The notes under the pieces: model-generated | Database searches by the model: none | Told to the model about the DNA's origin: nothing | The model's input: only the letters and a program-made list of their open reading frames with translations | Shown here: piece after piece, positions 1-12,302 of the stretch | How positions within the stretch are numbered: the first letter of the stretch is position 1 | How the letters are laid out: each line of letters opens with the position of its first letter | Position numbers and translations under genes: made by a program | Assembly (NCBI GenBank): GCA_021464245.1 | Contig: JADCRB010000068.1 | Span: forward strand, 5,197,259 to 5,261,258 | From: Carallia brachiata | Lineage: Eukaryota; Streptophyta; Magnoliopsida; Malpighiales; Rhizophoraceae | Direction: 5' to 3' | Length of the DNA stretch: 64,000 bases

Positions 1-99
1 AGCCATTACTCCAAGTATAAGATGTAGAAGGGAAAGTACATGCTTGAAGCTTAAGAATCAACTCTTAAATTAAATTATCTGCCTGCTGAGAGTGCTGGA

Positions 100-688
100 T
101 AGCCTAATACAAGTCCGAGGAAATAGTAGAAAGAGCAAAGGCTTGAAGCTGAAAACTGTGCAACTAAGAAAGAGAGTTAGCAGCATCATTGGTCTTTTCT
201 TCCTTGTACAAAATCTCATAGTCAAAAGCCATAAGTTTAGGCAACTAAGATTGTTGAGTAGTACTAGTGAGCTGCTGATTCAAGAGATAGTTAATACTAC
301 AATGACAAGTCTTAAGCTTGAAGTGTTGGCCTTGCAAGTAGTGGCACCACTTAGTAATGACCATAATAATAACCAACAATTCCCACTCATACACAGACAA
401 AAGCAATTGAAAGGGAGAAAAAGCCTGACTAAGAAATGTCATTAGATAGCCAGCTTGCACGAGAACAGCCTTCATTTCTCATCCCGAGGCGTCGGTCTCC
501 ACCACAAATTTCTTAGAAAAATCGGGTAATACTAAAACTGGAGTAGTAATCAAAGCTTCCTTGAGTTGAGCAAAAGCAGCAACTTCAAGACCCCATTGGA
601 AGGCCTCTTTCTTCAATAAATCTGTAAGTGGTTTGTTAATAGCACCATATTTAACAATAAAACGACGATAACAGCCGACAAGTCCCAA
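100..688 (-). pseudogene. RT thumb and RNase H remnant of gypsy pol
   Basis: The block at 479-688 gives [10 protein letters not shown] and ends VVETDASG, the RT connection and the first RNase H active-site motif. The block at 245-475 continues the RNase H fold (FLSQAF, SVYEWELL, ITKWCHYL). The minus strand near 150-240 then reads LMAFDYEILYKE, the segment that normally precedes the integrase zinc domain. Stops separate the blocks at about 476 and 245. Confidence 0.85.
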
Positions 689-769
689 AAACTCTCACAA
701 TTGCTTCAATGTGGTTGGGGTCGGCCAAGTAAAAACAGCCTCAGCCTTCTTTGGGTTAGTAAATACCCT

Positions 770-1681
770 TTAAGCAGAAATAATGTGAACCAAATACTCC
801 ACCCAATCTACCCCAAAAAAACATTTGCTATGTTTGGCAAAAAGTTGGTGAGTTCGAAGCAACTCTAAAGTGACTCGTAAATAGTAAACATGATCCTCAA
901 AACAATGACTATACACCAAAATATCGTTAAGAAAAGCCAAAATAAACTTTCGCAAATAAGGCTTGAAGATAGAGTTTGCTAAGCCTTTGAATGTTGTCGG
1001 CGCATTTGTGAGGCCGAAAGGCATCACTACAAACTCATAGTGGCCTATATGAGTACGAAAAGTAGTTTTTGGGATATCGTCTGGCACTATACGAATTTGA
1101 TGGTACCCCAACCTCAAGTCTAATTCAGAAAACCAACTAGAACCCCCTAGCTCATCGAGTAAGTCATCAACCAAAGGTATAGGAAATTTATCTTTAATAG
1201 TTAATTGATTGAGTTGTCTATAGTCCATGTAAAAATGCCATGAACCATCTTTCTTTCAGACTAACACTACAAGAGAGGCAAAAGGACTAGTAATGTTCTT
1301 TATAATACTAGCATGCAATATTTCTCTGATCAGCTTTTCCATAATATCTTTCTGCATATCAATATATTTATAAGGTCTTGTATTGACCAACTAAGCTTCA
1401 AGAATTAATGGAATTCAATGATTATATACCTTATGCAGAGGAAGAGAAGTTGGCTCTTGGAATATATTCGCGTAAGCCTCCAAAACTTCCTTATTCTCCA
1501 CAACAGACTCTGAAGCCTCACAACCTGTTGCATCAACGGCCCACCAAATGACTTCCCTTTGAATTAGAGTAAAGGAAATACATAATTGCCCAAGAGAATT
1601 CTGATATTTAGGTTGAAACATGTGAATAATGGCTCGCATTGTAGTCCTGTTACCTCTCAACACATGAGTACGACCTGGCAC
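770..1681 (-). pseudogene. Reverse transcriptase remnant of gypsy pol
   Basis: The linker block at 1415-1681 ends with the FQEPTSLPLHKVYNH motif that precedes the RT core. The core at 770-1228 contains [18 protein letters not shown], a palm [13 protein letters not shown] motif, and MPFGLTNAP. The polymerase YXDD-type box reads FLNDILVYS, so one of the two metal-binding aspartates is asparagine. A stop lies between the blocks near 1260. These are Ty3/gypsy RT hallmarks, but the enzyme cannot be functional. Confidence 0.88.
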
Positions 1682-1714
1682 CTAGAACTTCATTCGTAAT
1701 TCCTCAAAATTCCA

Positions 1715-2060
1715 TTAAATGTCTCTCAAGGTTTTAAGCCACTGAACACTGAGAACCATGTCACATCCTCCTAAAGGCATCAAGTACATATCAGCCGACA
1801 ATTCCTCACCTTCCAAACTACATTTCAAATATTTGCACATCTGATTATAAGGCACCAATCTCCCATTAGCCACCTTGACCTGAATGCCTGTGGCCGCAAC
1901 TAGTTCACTTCCCATCCCAGCTTTTTAGCAAGTTGCGCATCAATAAAATTGTGAGTACTGCCAAAGTCTATCAAGGTCTGAACTAGATGGTTGTTGGTAA
2001 TGCACATGACCGTTATAGTGTTAACCTCTTGTGATTCTACCTCAGCAATGATATGGAGTG
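1715..2060 (-). pseudogene. Aspartic protease remnant of gypsy pol
   Basis: The minus strand around 1900-1990 reads IDFGSTHNFIDAQLA, the retropepsin active-site region (family consensus D-S-G-S-T-H-N-F). The serine after the catalytic aspartate is changed to phenylalanine. A stop follows near 1917, and a second block to 1715 carries the C-terminal protease strand. It would have cleaved Gag-Pol; it is inactive here because of the stop and the substitution. Confidence 0.75.
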
Positions 2061-2094
2061 AAATAAGAGGTCCCACATCATTGATCGAACTTTT

Positions 2095-3117
2095 CTAAAC
2101 TGAAATTTGCTTTAACTCTAGTAACCCCTCAACAACTTCATCATCCTCAACCTCTATAAGGAACAAGTTTTCCTGCCGGTATCGATGCCCGGGAGTGTAC
2201 TTATCATTGCACCAATAACATAAACTCATAGCTCTTCTATTGTCTATTGTATTGTCGAACTTCACCTTTGTGAGTTTACTCATCCAAGCGGGCTTCCCAT
2301 CCCCATTTGGTTGGATATTCTTTTTGCCAGTAGAGGGGATGTAAACCCCAAATGGTTGCTGGCACAAACGAGGAATAACTAATAACCTTGGAGTCTTTGA
2401 AATTGGACAAATCTTGTTGTGTAGCTTGGTATTGCTAGCCCCATGCAATTTAGCCAAGGCATAGGCTTACTGCAAGGTATTCGGATTAAACATCCTTATA
2501 AGACCTTGAATCTCATCTTTTAACCTACATAAGAAGATCTCAATCAAGTACTCATTGGAAATATGCACCATACCCAGAGGAATATTAAATTGTTCATGAT
2601 ATTCACTAACTGACCCTTCTTGCCGCAAGGACCACAATTCCGAAATGGGTTTCACATAACCTGAAGGGGGTGAAACATTGGGAGTTGGCCAAGCCATACT
2701 CTTTCCAACTCAAAAACACACTTTTCGGTTTACCCGCCATATAATTCTAATGCCACTGTAAAGCTATTCCCTCCAAATAACTTGCTGCCATCTGGACCTT
2801 AGAATCCTCAGGTACATTTTCAATCTCAAAGAAATTGTCACACTTATAAAGTCAGCCCTGTAAATCCTCATTCCCGAACACTGAAATATCCATCCAAAAT
2901 TGTTTCTTGAATGCCTAGGGCAACTGAGCTTGAACACCTAGGGCTTGATTCTGAGCAGCAATTCCAGTACAAAAATCACAAAGCTCTGCCACATCCTGTT
3001 GATCTTTTTGGTGTGTTTCCTTTAAAAGTGAAATCTCGCGATTCATGTCTTCTGCATCTCTTCCAATTTCTTGATTTTCGCTATCATCCCATCCTGCGAA
3101 CGTGTTCCGGTCACCAT
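2095..3117 (-). pseudogene. gag remnant of the gypsy element
   Basis: Starts at a minus-strand ATG at 3117 (MVTGTRSQ...). It runs through retrotransposon gag-type sequence: a tryptophan-rich block, an arginine-containing stretch around 2590-2700, then a zinc-knuckle-like CYWCNDKYTPGHR at about 2178-2222. The last cysteine expected of the knuckle is replaced by tyrosine. Several in-frame stops and frame changes break it (for example near 2466, 2700 and 2915). It would have encoded the nucleocapsid and particle protein. No intact product is possible. Confidence 0.8.
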
Positions 3118-3274
3118 TGAAGAAAGAACAAAATTGATTACCTCAAGAACAAGACAATATGAACCCAAGAAAAGAACTAAAAGTAGTAGATCAGGCCAAG
3201 GAAGGACGACTCTAAAACCAAATTAGTACGACGCAATCGTAAAAGCAAGAAATCGATTAACGTCGATACCAAAT

Positions 3275-3548
3275 TAACAGAATAAGCCAAGATTGAAAAT
3301 AAAAATTAGGAAAGAATAAGATAGGGATCAGAGAGTCTATAGAGATAAGAAGATAAGATATAGAAAGGAAAGTTTGCTTTATTTTCACGCTGCTTCACTT
3401 TGTATAGTTGGGCTGTTCTTATACTTCACTAACTGTAACTAACAACAATCAACTAATCAAAGATCATCAACTAACATTTGACTAATCACCACTAATCAAC
3501 TGATATGTGTAGAATTAATAAGGAAAAACTGTTTTTTAATTGCTAACA
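3275..3548 (-). repeat. Probable 5' LTR of the gypsy element
   Basis: On the minus strand a TGTTAGCA start at 3548 precedes about 270 bases holding a TATAAGAAC box near 3416-3425. It is followed by two sequences that look like the initiator-Met tRNA primer site: one beginning TGGTATC at about 3263-3273, and a weaker TGGTTTTAGAGTC at 3208-3220. The 3' boundary is therefore uncertain (about 3275 or about 3222). The partner LTR is outside the window. Confidence 0.45.
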
Positions 3549-4628
3549 CCTTTTTACTCACTAAAGTTTCTCTCATTCATTATACTTCTGCCATTAATGT
3601 CGTTAAGCCAACAAAATGTACCATATCAATGACCGCGACAGAGGATGCTGAAACGATGGAGTGAGTGGAAGGGACTAATTTGGAGATGAGGAACATATAA
3701 CATCAATAAATAAAAACGCGTGCAAAAAAATGAATTGAAAATTTTTTAATTCTTTTAATTAAGGCCAAAACAAAAGTTGGAGTGCAAAATTTCTTCTTTG
3801 GAATTTGGAATTGGAAAAGGCAGGGGAAAGGTCGGTCAACGTCCAAGAGCTTTTTTTTTTTTTTTAAAGATTTTGAACTTTCAGATTCCCATTCAACCCA
3901 ATAAAAAAAAAAAAAAAAAAACCTTTAGGGCTTGTTTGTGCCTCCTAATTTATGTGACTAATAGTTATAAGATTACAGATAAAGTCAATAAAAGCCAATA
4001 ATTTGGATCATAGTAAGATTTCTTTAAACAAAATCTTAATAGGATTTCTATCAAAATTGGTAGATCGGTAAAATTATAATCAGATTTGTGATTTTAATTT
4101 CTTTGTGAGTTTTTAAGTTTTTGTTTCCTTATATTAAACATATTGTAAATTTAAATTTCACCATACAGTAGAATTTTTACTTTTACTCTTGTTGCTCTAC
4201 CTTGTTTCAACTTTTGATAGCAACAAAGACTTAACTTTTAAGTTTTTGAAATTCATCCTTATTAAACAAAAATTTATACATTCTTTTGAGTGTTTGATAG
4301 CGAAGATGAATTATTTGTCAAATTTTTTAAGCTCATCCTAAATAAAAAAAACAAAAAAAAAACCTCTTTTTTAAATTTGAATATTAAATATAGACAAACA
4401 AATAATTAAATACACGGATGATCTATAACTCATAAAAATTATTCTCTAATGGTTATATAAAGGAAACAAAAATTTTTTTCTCTTATACAAAAACATAATT
4501 ATTGTATTTCTTCTCATTATTATTGAGTTGATAAATACAAAATATTTAATTGTAAGTTATATCCATTAATATTAGTCATTTTTTACTTTTTTTTTATTTT
4601 TAGTGAAATTTGATGATTATACAATATG
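3549..4628. other. AT-rich intergenic stretch, no gene seen
   Basis: Between the gypsy LTR and the first MITE there are only homopolymer runs (for example A runs near 3902 and T runs near 3851) and short chance ORFs. No conserved protein motif was seen on either strand. Confidence 0.6.
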
Positions 4629-5333
4629 ATCCTGTTTGGTCTACTTGTTAGATATTACTGTTGTTGATTACTTTTACTGTTACTGATTACTTCTACTGAT
4701 TACTAATTCGTATTTTTTATTACTGATTGCTCATAAAACTAATAAAATGTTTGATTAATTTTATACTCACTACTGCTGTTAAATCATGAAATGTCTAATT
4801 TAGACAAATATTTATATAATAATATCATATTGAAAATTTATTTTTATATTTAATTTTTAGAATAAACATTTTATAAATAATATTGAGAATTTTACTGCTT
4901 AATTTTAACTTTTTTTAAAAAATATAATTTTTACTAGATGATAAAAATTAATGTTTAAACATTTTTTTATGAGTGTCAATATTAAAAAATTTGAAGTAAA
5001 AAAATATTATTTAAGAATTATTTAAAAAATATTTTTTACAAATATTAATGAAATAGATCAACATATTTAATTCATCTGACAAGTAAAAAAATTATATAGA
5101 TATTTTTTAAGAGTAATTTAATCCATATAAATTATTATTATATTTAAAAAGTGAAGTAACCGAAAAATGAGCAAAAGGTAATATTGAGTTACTTTTCAAT
5201 CAACTGCTATTAAGAAGTCGTATAAAGAAAGAAGTACAATTAAACAACAGTATAAAAAAATTTATCAACGTTATCTCTCTTTTTGAAAATGAAATAGAAC
5301 ATACCCATCTAAAAGTTACCCAAACATCCCTAA
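4627..5333. mobile_element. hAT-like MITE (TAGGGNTGTTTGG family), approximate ends
   Basis: The left end reads CCTGTTTGGTCTACTTGTTA, followed by repeated TTACTGATTACT words. The right end, read on the other strand, begins TTAGGGATGTTTGGGTAACT. These form imperfect terminal inverted repeats around a non-coding AT-rich core of about 0.7 kb. The same end type and TTACTGTT-rich subterminal sequence recur at 54418-54702 and 57163-57950. I could not find a clean target duplication, so the boundaries are approximate. Confidence 0.5.
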
Positions 5334-6740
5334 GTCAATCCTAGATAAGTTCTTGATTTTAATGACTTTGATTCAAACAAATGGTAAATATATGTGGCAG
5401 CACAAAATTTGGTGTAAACTACTGTCACAAAAATAAAATAAAAAAATAATTTCCATACCCTCTTTCTAATATAAATTTACTTTAATACATAATATTTAGG
5501 AAACAAGAGTTATAAAAAAACGAAAAACAATTTTATTTGGTGTTTGGATCAATATTTGAACATCAAAACAGAGTTTGTGCTTGCACTTGACCTAATTTAC
5601 ATTCATCTAAAATCATTTTACATCTAAATAATAAAATTCAACGTTCTTGTTGTTCTTTGATGGAAACAAATGAAAAAAGTATTCAATCTCTTGATATTTT
5701 TGTTTTCTTTTCCACTCTCTTGATTTATTATTTTCTTTTTAGATTGATTAATTTTAAATCTATTTTAGGTTTATCATCTTCTTTTTTCTTTTCAATGTTT
5801 TTTATTTTAGTGAAAAAAGGTCTATCATCGAGAAAAAAAAAACTAGTGAGAGAGAAAATTAAACATTGAAGTTCAAATTCTTTAGTTGAAAGCCTCGACT
5901 GCCAACAATATAGATGATCTCATTTTCCATTTTCTTGTGGTTTTTCCTTTGATTGCCCTACTTCAAACCCCACATTGTGTCGCATAAATAACAAGTTTGG
6001 AATTAAAACCAAAATCGAAAAGGGGCTCCACTACTTAATCTAATTTTAGATATCACTGAAGCAGTCACATAATTTATTTAACGATATCTAATTTTTATTT
6101 TTAATTTTAGCCATCCAATAATATTTATCATTTTAATCTTACTTAAAAAAATTCTACCAAATATCTCCCACTTAAAAAACAGAAGCTTTTTCTTGGCACT
6201 TGATGTTCTCAAATTTAGTAAGATTAATTTAAAAAAATCGAAAATATTTTATAAAGTCAAATATTTTTAATTGTATTAAACACTCCATCTATTTCTTTTT
6301 TTTTTTTTTGTTAAACAATCCATCTATTTGGATAAGACTAAAAACTAGTTATAATTATACATATATAGATATAAGAATAAAAATAAATATCATAAAAGTT
6401 TTCTCACTAAAATTTTTAAATTTTAAAATAATATCAAATTCACATAAAATTGAATTTTAAAAATAAAAAAAATTACAAAAAATTCTTGTCACAACAGTAA
6501 AAAAAATTAATTCTTAAACAACTATGTAAATGCCTTCCTAATATATACCAATGTCCTAGATATAATTAAAAACATAAAGATGAAAATCACAAAAATTTGT
6601 AGACAAAATTTCACTAAAATTCTTAAATTTTAAGATAATAACAAATTCATTTAAAATTTAATTTTAAAAATAAAAATACAATTACAAAAAACTGATTGCC
6701 CTGATACTAAAAAAATTGATTTATATATCACTGTTAGAAA
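5334..6740. other. Intergenic DNA with a two-copy direct repeat, upstream of SEC22
   Basis: Contains a diverged direct repeat of about 105 bp at roughly 6395-6510 and 6602-6722. Both copies share ACTAAAAT-TTAAATTTTAA and an AATTTTAAAAATAAAAA core. The rest is AT-rich without recognisable genes. The short ORF near 5657-5869 shows no family resemblance. Confidence 0.5.
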
Positions 6741-6744
6741 AAAA

Positions 6745-6898
6745 AAACATATAAAAATTCGAGAAACGCCCCCGTATTTTTGTAGTCTCTCTCTTTGTGA
6801 CGCACGCAGATTGTGCCGACATCGTCGTGGTCGTCGTCTTTTCCTCGTGTTCTCGAAAGCCTAGAGCCAAAGGGAAAAGACCCAGATGCTGTAATAAG
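6745..6898 (+). promoter_or_regulatory. SEC22 core promoter and 5' UTR exon
   Basis: A TATA-like ATATAAAAA at about 6749-6757 lies just before a GC-richer leader. The leader ends at a good splice donor, AATAAG|GTAATT (exon end 6898). The leader intron would run to an acceptor shortly before the ATG at 7473. The promoter and the non-coding exon are inferred from position and signals only; no transcript evidence is available. Confidence 0.5.
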
Positions 6899-7472
6899 GT
6901 AATTCTCTCAAATTATATGCATATCTATGCTTTTATTTATTTATTTTTTTTTTTTGTTTGGGTTCTTGTGTAATTGGATCTTACCCATGTGGGCGAATCG
7001 TCGTTCGTGGCTGTTTCGGTGAACATTCAATTGAATGATTTCGTTGGCTTAAATGGGTTTTTCTTGTTTTGCGCGGATAGATCGAAAGGATTTAACTTTA
7101 TTGAATATATATATTTTGCATGCATTGATCGCAGTTAAAATTTACAACCCACAATTTATTCAACGGGATTTTTGGCTAGTCTACATAAGGGATTCTAAAG
7201 GTTGGAATTTTAGACATCTGGTGGTTTTGGTGCCCCTTTTGATTTTTGAGTAAAGAAAAAGCTTGGGTTCTGCACTTAAGGTTTTGTAAGCAAGTTGTAG
7301 TCAATTATGATAAATTAAGAGATGGGATTTTTTTTTTTCATCTTATAGATTTTAGTGGGCAAGGAGATACCCGCTGGCATTTTCTGAGTTTACTTGGTTG
7401 GTCTGTTTCCTTGGAGTTCTGATTGTCTATGTTGAATGCAATGTAGTTATCCTGCAAATTGCAAAGGTAAAG

Positions 7473-9418
7473 ATGGTGAAGCTGACTATGATTGCTCGTG
7501 TCACTGATGGCCTACCGCTGGCGGAGGGACTGGATGATGGTCGTGATGTTAATGATGCTGAAATGTACAAACAGCAAGTGAAGGCACTGTTTAAGAACCT
7601 CGCAACACGGCAGAATGAGCCTTCAAGGATGTCTATCGAAACTGGCCCTTATGTCTTCCAGTATCCAACTTAAATTTTGTTTTATATTTGTTATATTACC
7701 ATCAGGTTTAGGCTCTTCGCTTAGTTTACATGTTCATCGCTTCCCAGTCTCTGTACATTCAATAATTGTTGGCTTGTGCTCATTTTGTTTCATTGTCCTG
7801 CTGATATATACTGCTTAACGCATGCCAGAGAAAACACCTTGAACTAAAAGAAAAGAATATATTGCTGACTTCTACGCGATGTTATTGTGGCTGTGAGGAT
7901 AGATTTTCTAAAGCTGAAAAGAAAAGTGAACCACACCTCTGGATAAACTGATGATATTAAGTTATTAACTCATTCCTGCGGCGTTGATACTGAATATTGG
8001 CTAGTTTAGTGTCATCTTGGCCTGTGAATATTCCATGGTTGCTGTTATCATATTCTTCTCTCTACATGCTAAATATTCTCTGTATCTTCCTTGACTTGAG
8101 ACGTCAGTTATATCATTGAAGGACGTGTGTGTTACCTTACAATGTGTGACCGTTCATATCCAAAGAAACTAGCTTTTCAATACTTGGAGGACCTCAAGAA
8201 TGAATTTGAGCGTCTCAATGGAGCTCAAATTGAAACCGCTGCTAGACCTTATGCCTTCATTAAATTTGGTAGGTCCTTTTTTTTCATTTGCTTTTGGTTT
8301 TCCAATGATGTCATGTTCTGTTGATTTTATTTCTAGCGTGTCTGCTAGGCTTGATTTTGTTTTCTATGTTCATGTTTTCAAGATACTTTCATTCAGAAAA
8401 CCAAGAAATTGTACCAGGATACCCGTACTCAGCGGAATATTGCAAAGCTGAACGATGAACTTTATGAAGTACACCAAATAATGACTCGCAATGTGCAGGA
8501 AGTGCTTGGTGTTGGTGAAAAGCTTGATCGTAAGAGAACTTCTTTCTCTCTTATTTCCAAAATGGATATATATATATATGCCACTGTCAATTTCACATAC
8601 TTGATATGAGTGTATGGTTCTTTGCAATTTCATATGACATGGTTACAAAATGTTTGATTGTTTACCATAAAATCTTTTGAGGTGGAAATATGGGTCAAAT
8701 TTGTTATTAATTAAATGGTTGGCGCTTGCAGCTTTGTTGGATATTTGACCGATGCTGTTTTTTGTGCAGAAGACTTGATACCTTAGTCTTACTTGAGACA
8801 TTAAAATGGATTCCTTTGTTGGATTTGACTTGTAGTTAGAGTTAGCCTGTGGGAGTTGCTAGTGGGTGGAAATTTAAGATGCCACCTCATAGAGTTTATG
8901 TAAAGAGAGTATCATTTGATAATCATCTTCCTGTTAACAGATGCTATACATGTATAGCTTCGCTGGTCACTTTTAGGCTGAAAAAATATTTTAGGGCTTT
9001 GCTGCCTTGCCCTTTGATATTTTCCCGTTCTTCTCTCTCTCTCTCTCTCTCTCCTCACAGCTGAAGTCAGGATTATCATTCTGATCTTTCTTTTCTTCTT
9101 TCACTATTGGGCTTAAGTTTTTTTTTTTGCATATTCTTTTGGGATTGCAGAGGTCAGTGAAATGTCAAGTCGGTTAACATCGGAATCTCGCATCTACGCT
9201 GACAAAGCTAGAGATTTGAATCGGCAGGTTGGTTGCATTTGATTTGTTGTTGGAATGCAATTTTAAACTTTAATCTTATTTCTCTTGTTTTGTGTCTGTC
9301 TGAATTTGCGATAAAAACGAAAAGTTGTGTGAGTATGACCAGATTTACAACATTTTTCCTGCTCTGATCCAACCTCTGAAAATGTTCTCAATGCATAAAA
9401 TATCTTGTATGCTAACTG

Positions 9419-9451
<33 letters not shown>

Positions 9452-10483
9452 ATATTGCCTCCTCAACACGGCATGTAGTTTTGTGTCACAAGTGGATTTA
9501 TCATATTCTGACGAGCTGGCATAAGTATTCTATTTATTTCGATAGTTGAGAATGTCACCCAAGCTATTGTCCCTTGCTATATTTTCATGTGACATAAAAT
9601 AGACTATGGTCCTTCCTAAAGTGAAGGATTGAATTGACATCTCCCAAAGATGGAAGCATGTTTCTTTAAAAAAGAAAAGGATGGAAAGCAAGGATAGAAA
9701 AAGGCGTCCCAGTGCAAAAGAGGCTCTGAAACTCTGGAATTTGGAGAAGAGTTAGATGTACATAACATTATTCTTATTTTTACATAGAGTTTGTTTACGT
9801 GACTCAAACATGTAAGCTTTACGTTACAATGGAGTACTCTGGCTGTTACACTGAAACTCGCATTTAAAAAGGGCTTCTTAGTGCATGAGACTCCCACATT
9901 ATGCAATTTGGAGATTTTCACAATTCAAACTTGCTATCACCAAGTCACAATAGTGGATGAAAAGCAAACATGTTACTTCTTTCTATTAATCATAATATCA
10001 ATATGAGAGGAAGCCCAATTTATCCTTTCAGTGTGTGACCACAAAAGACATTATAAGTTTCATGTAATTAGAATTTCACTGCTATGATATTGCCATGAGG
10101 TGGATATAAACACGCTTTTGTTAATTCGGCTTTTTGTTTATGGCCAGATTCCCTTGTTAACACTTTCTTCTTTGTCCTGCCTCTTCGTAGTGGCATAACA
10201 TATGATGCTTCTAGGATTACCACTTTTGCATTGCACCTGTTTTATTGTAAAACTCACCATGATGACCGATGACAAACAGTGTTCGCTTATTATTGCTTTG
10301 GCTCCTCTTGAATGTAGGCATTGATATGTTAATTTTAAGCATGATGATTGATGACGAACTGTTTTTGCTGATTATTGCTTTTGCTCCTTTTGAATGTAGG
10401 CATTGATTCGTAAATGGGCACCAGTCGCTATTGTGTTAGGAGTTGTTTTCCTTCTCTTCTGGGTTAAAGCGAAGATCTGGTGA
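7473..10483 (+). CDS. SEC22: Vesicle-trafficking R-SNARE SEC22
   Basis: Five coding exons: 7473-7660, 8108-8268, 8383-8529, 9151-9227 and 10400-10483. All have GT-AG ends, and they join to a 218-residue protein, the usual plant SEC22 length. Residues 1 to about 125 form a longin domain (starts MVKLTMIARV; contains YIIEGRVCYLTMCDRSYPKK). Residues about 133-191 form the SNARE coiled coil. A single C-terminal membrane anchor spans about 197-213, followed by KAKIW. The family acts as a tail-anchored SNARE in fusion of ER-Golgi transport vesicles. The start was chosen at the conserved MVKL, although the frame stays open upstream. The last intron contains a duplicated copy of its own acceptor (see findings). 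No frameshift or missing motif was seen. Confidence 0.97.
9035..9056 (+). repeat. (TC)n microsatellite in SEC22 intron 4 region
   Basis: A run of TC dinucleotides lies in the intron before the fourth coding exon of SEC22. A second, longer (CT)n run lies in the next intron at about 9419-9448. Both are ordinary simple repeats. Confidence 0.9.
9419..9448 (+). repeat. (CT)n microsatellite in the last SEC22 intron
   Basis: About 15 CT units in the 1.17-kb last intron. The Arg-Glu repeat protein on the opposite strand is only a translation of this tract. Confidence 0.9.
10258..10408 (+). repeat. Tandem duplication of the SEC22 last-intron acceptor
   Basis: Two copies, offset by 82 bp, share TTATTGCTTT-GCTCCT-TTGAATGTAG|GCATTGAT. 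The downstream copy is the true acceptor (exon starts 10400). The upstream copy offers AG at 10316-10317. Using it would read GCA TTG ATA TGT TAA, giving a stop after four codons. Confidence 0.85.
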
Positions 10484-11900
10484 TCCACTCACTTTTATAG
10501 CTATGGAAATTCGTCATTTTCCTGGGTTTCTCTACATCACCACCGGTTGGTTGTCGTCGTGGACAATTGTCCAAAGTCGTAGACTTTATTATGTTTCAAG
10601 GGTTAGTTCCGAGGTAAAAGACAGTTATTTTTCCACATGAAGACTCTCTCTGATTGTGGGCCAGACATACTCAAAGGCTTGACCATGTTTAAAGGCAGGG
10701 TTTAGTTTTTTCTTTTTGGCACACTCAAAAGGACTGCAATGTGGAAATGTGGAGACCCCTTACCTTACAAACAGGTGAAGGAGAAATATTGTATGGGAGA
10801 CAAGTTTGAGGAATTTAAATGCTTAATGCTTTATAGAGCTTTATTTATTGACATGTTCATCAGATTCTAGAATGATTGGATCCAGAGTTAATTACCATTC
10901 TCCCGAAGATTCTCATTTGAATTTCTGTTTTTTGCATGCCCCACTAATCTGTTATTGATTAATCATGGTTATTTGTGATGTTATTGGGTGCCAGTCATGA
11001 CTTGCCATAACTCACTGGCGTGCAGTTGCTATGATAAGATCACCAGTCTTTTTTTATTTTTTTGCAATCATATGGTCACGAGTGGATCTTTGAAAACGGG
11101 GAGACAGTCAGGTTTCTTATAGATGCTTGTTATTTTTACTGAAGTTTTTTATAAGTATAACTCACTTGTGATTTTACATTACGTAATTCAACCTTTTCAT
11201 ATTTCATTTCAAGTATATTCTACTTATTGGATAGGGTAAGATTGTTGTATGAAGTTTACGGCATATTTAGTTTTTTGAGGGGTGGATGGAAAGCAGTTTT
11301 AGGTTGACCAATGTCAGGAATGGCATCAGAAAATGTGTTACGGGACTACCTCCCACGACTTGGGAATTCTTGTTTTTTCTGGCGAGAAGCTCGTAACCAT
11401 TTGTTGTGGATAGGCTTGTTCATGTATTGTTTCACTTTACCTTTATCATTTTTCCCCCATTTCCATAGGATGCATTTCTAGTCAATTGGAACGTGATAAA
11501 CATCTTCCAATGTTGGTGAATGAGGGATGCAACAGGAATGACAGAATTGCAGTTTTTTTTTCTTTGACAGTCGCAAATGTCTCAAGTATTTGTTAATTCT
11601 TTGCTCCACTCACAAGTCGTCTTATGCCTATGTTGCAATTATAAATTTGACTAAAGTTGAACAAGCAATTGTTTGTGAGAGGAAGAATTTTTTGCATTTT
11701 TTCCCAATTCAGACAACTTCTCTATGCCTACAAATTTCCTCTTTGGACTTGGAAGGTAATGCAGTAGAGCAAGGAGAAAAAAAAGTCTTAATTTGCTATT
11801 AATTAGGATGTGATTTTTGCCATGGTCCATAGGTTATGGTTCTCACTCAATTTTCCTCTGGAGGACCTGGATATTGATGAGTTTATGCAGAAACAAGTAT
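10484..11900 (+). other. SEC22 3' region and intergenic sequence
   Basis: Holds the presumed SEC22 3' UTR and then unremarkable AT-rich DNA. Short ORFs at 10443-10640 and 11590-11802 show no family motif. No separate gene was recognised. Confidence 0.5.
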
Positions 11901-11929
11901 TATTATCTGTTTTTTTTTTTTTTTTCTCT

Positions 11930-12165
11930 CCCTCTCTCTCATAGCTTAGAAAGGGGTAAATATGTGTTCAGAGAAGTTAATGCAATGGTAGATGGGCCAG
12001 CAAATTTTGCTTTTGAACTAGATAAAGGGCTTCATATACTCATGAGTCCACCAAACAATACAAAGATTTGCTTAGACCAGATGAAGTGGGAGTCGCCTGG
12101 CTCCGAATTATTCCAGTGTAACCTCTTTCTTTAGGCTTTGAGCCTTCCTCTTACCGACCAAAAAA
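11930..12165 (+). mobile_element. 5'-truncated LINE tail (RNase H end), plus strand
   Basis: The frame ending at 12134 reads REVNAMVDGPANFAFELD followed by GLHILMSPPNN and a W-containing tail. This is the usual C-terminal end of the RNase H domain (R-E-x-N-x-x-A-D-x-L-A-x-F) in plant non-LTR retrotransposons. Here the aspartate and alanine context is partly lost. An A-rich run after ACCGACC at about 12158-12167 fits the LINE 3' end. Only the tail of the element is present. Confidence 0.6.
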
Positions 12166-12275
12166 AATAAAGGGGTAAATGTAAAAACAAAGATTTGAGC
12201 CTCCGGCTAGTCGCGTAGTGCACTCGTAGCAGCACCACTCAAGTTCCTAAGGGAGTAATTATCCCTAAAATTTCT

Positions 12276-12302
12276 CTTTTAATATATATATATATATATA
12301 TG
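12276..12302. repeat. (TA)n microsatellite
   Basis: Uninterrupted TA dinucleotides upstream of the CCCH zinc-finger gene. Similar TA tracts occur at 18331-18356, 26106-26132 and 61652-61687. Confidence 0.85.

Larger units (their letters stand above)
1..3548 (-). mobile_element. Degenerate Ty3/gypsy LTR retrotransposon, left-truncated by the window edge
   Basis: Reading the minus strand from 3548 downward gives the order LTR-like segment, primer-site-like sequences, gag with a zinc-knuckle-like motif, aspartic protease, reverse transcriptase, then RNase H, which is the Ty3/gypsy order. Integrase and the second LTR would lie beyond base 1. Every coding block is broken by stops and frame changes, so the copy is an inactive fossil. 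The protein pieces resemble the common plant gypsy lineage by motif only; no lineage can be assigned without a tree. Confidence 0.9.

Noticed and set aside
9263..9469. Minus ORF with Arg-Glu repeats
   Set aside because: Translation of a (CT)n microsatellite inside a SEC22 intron.
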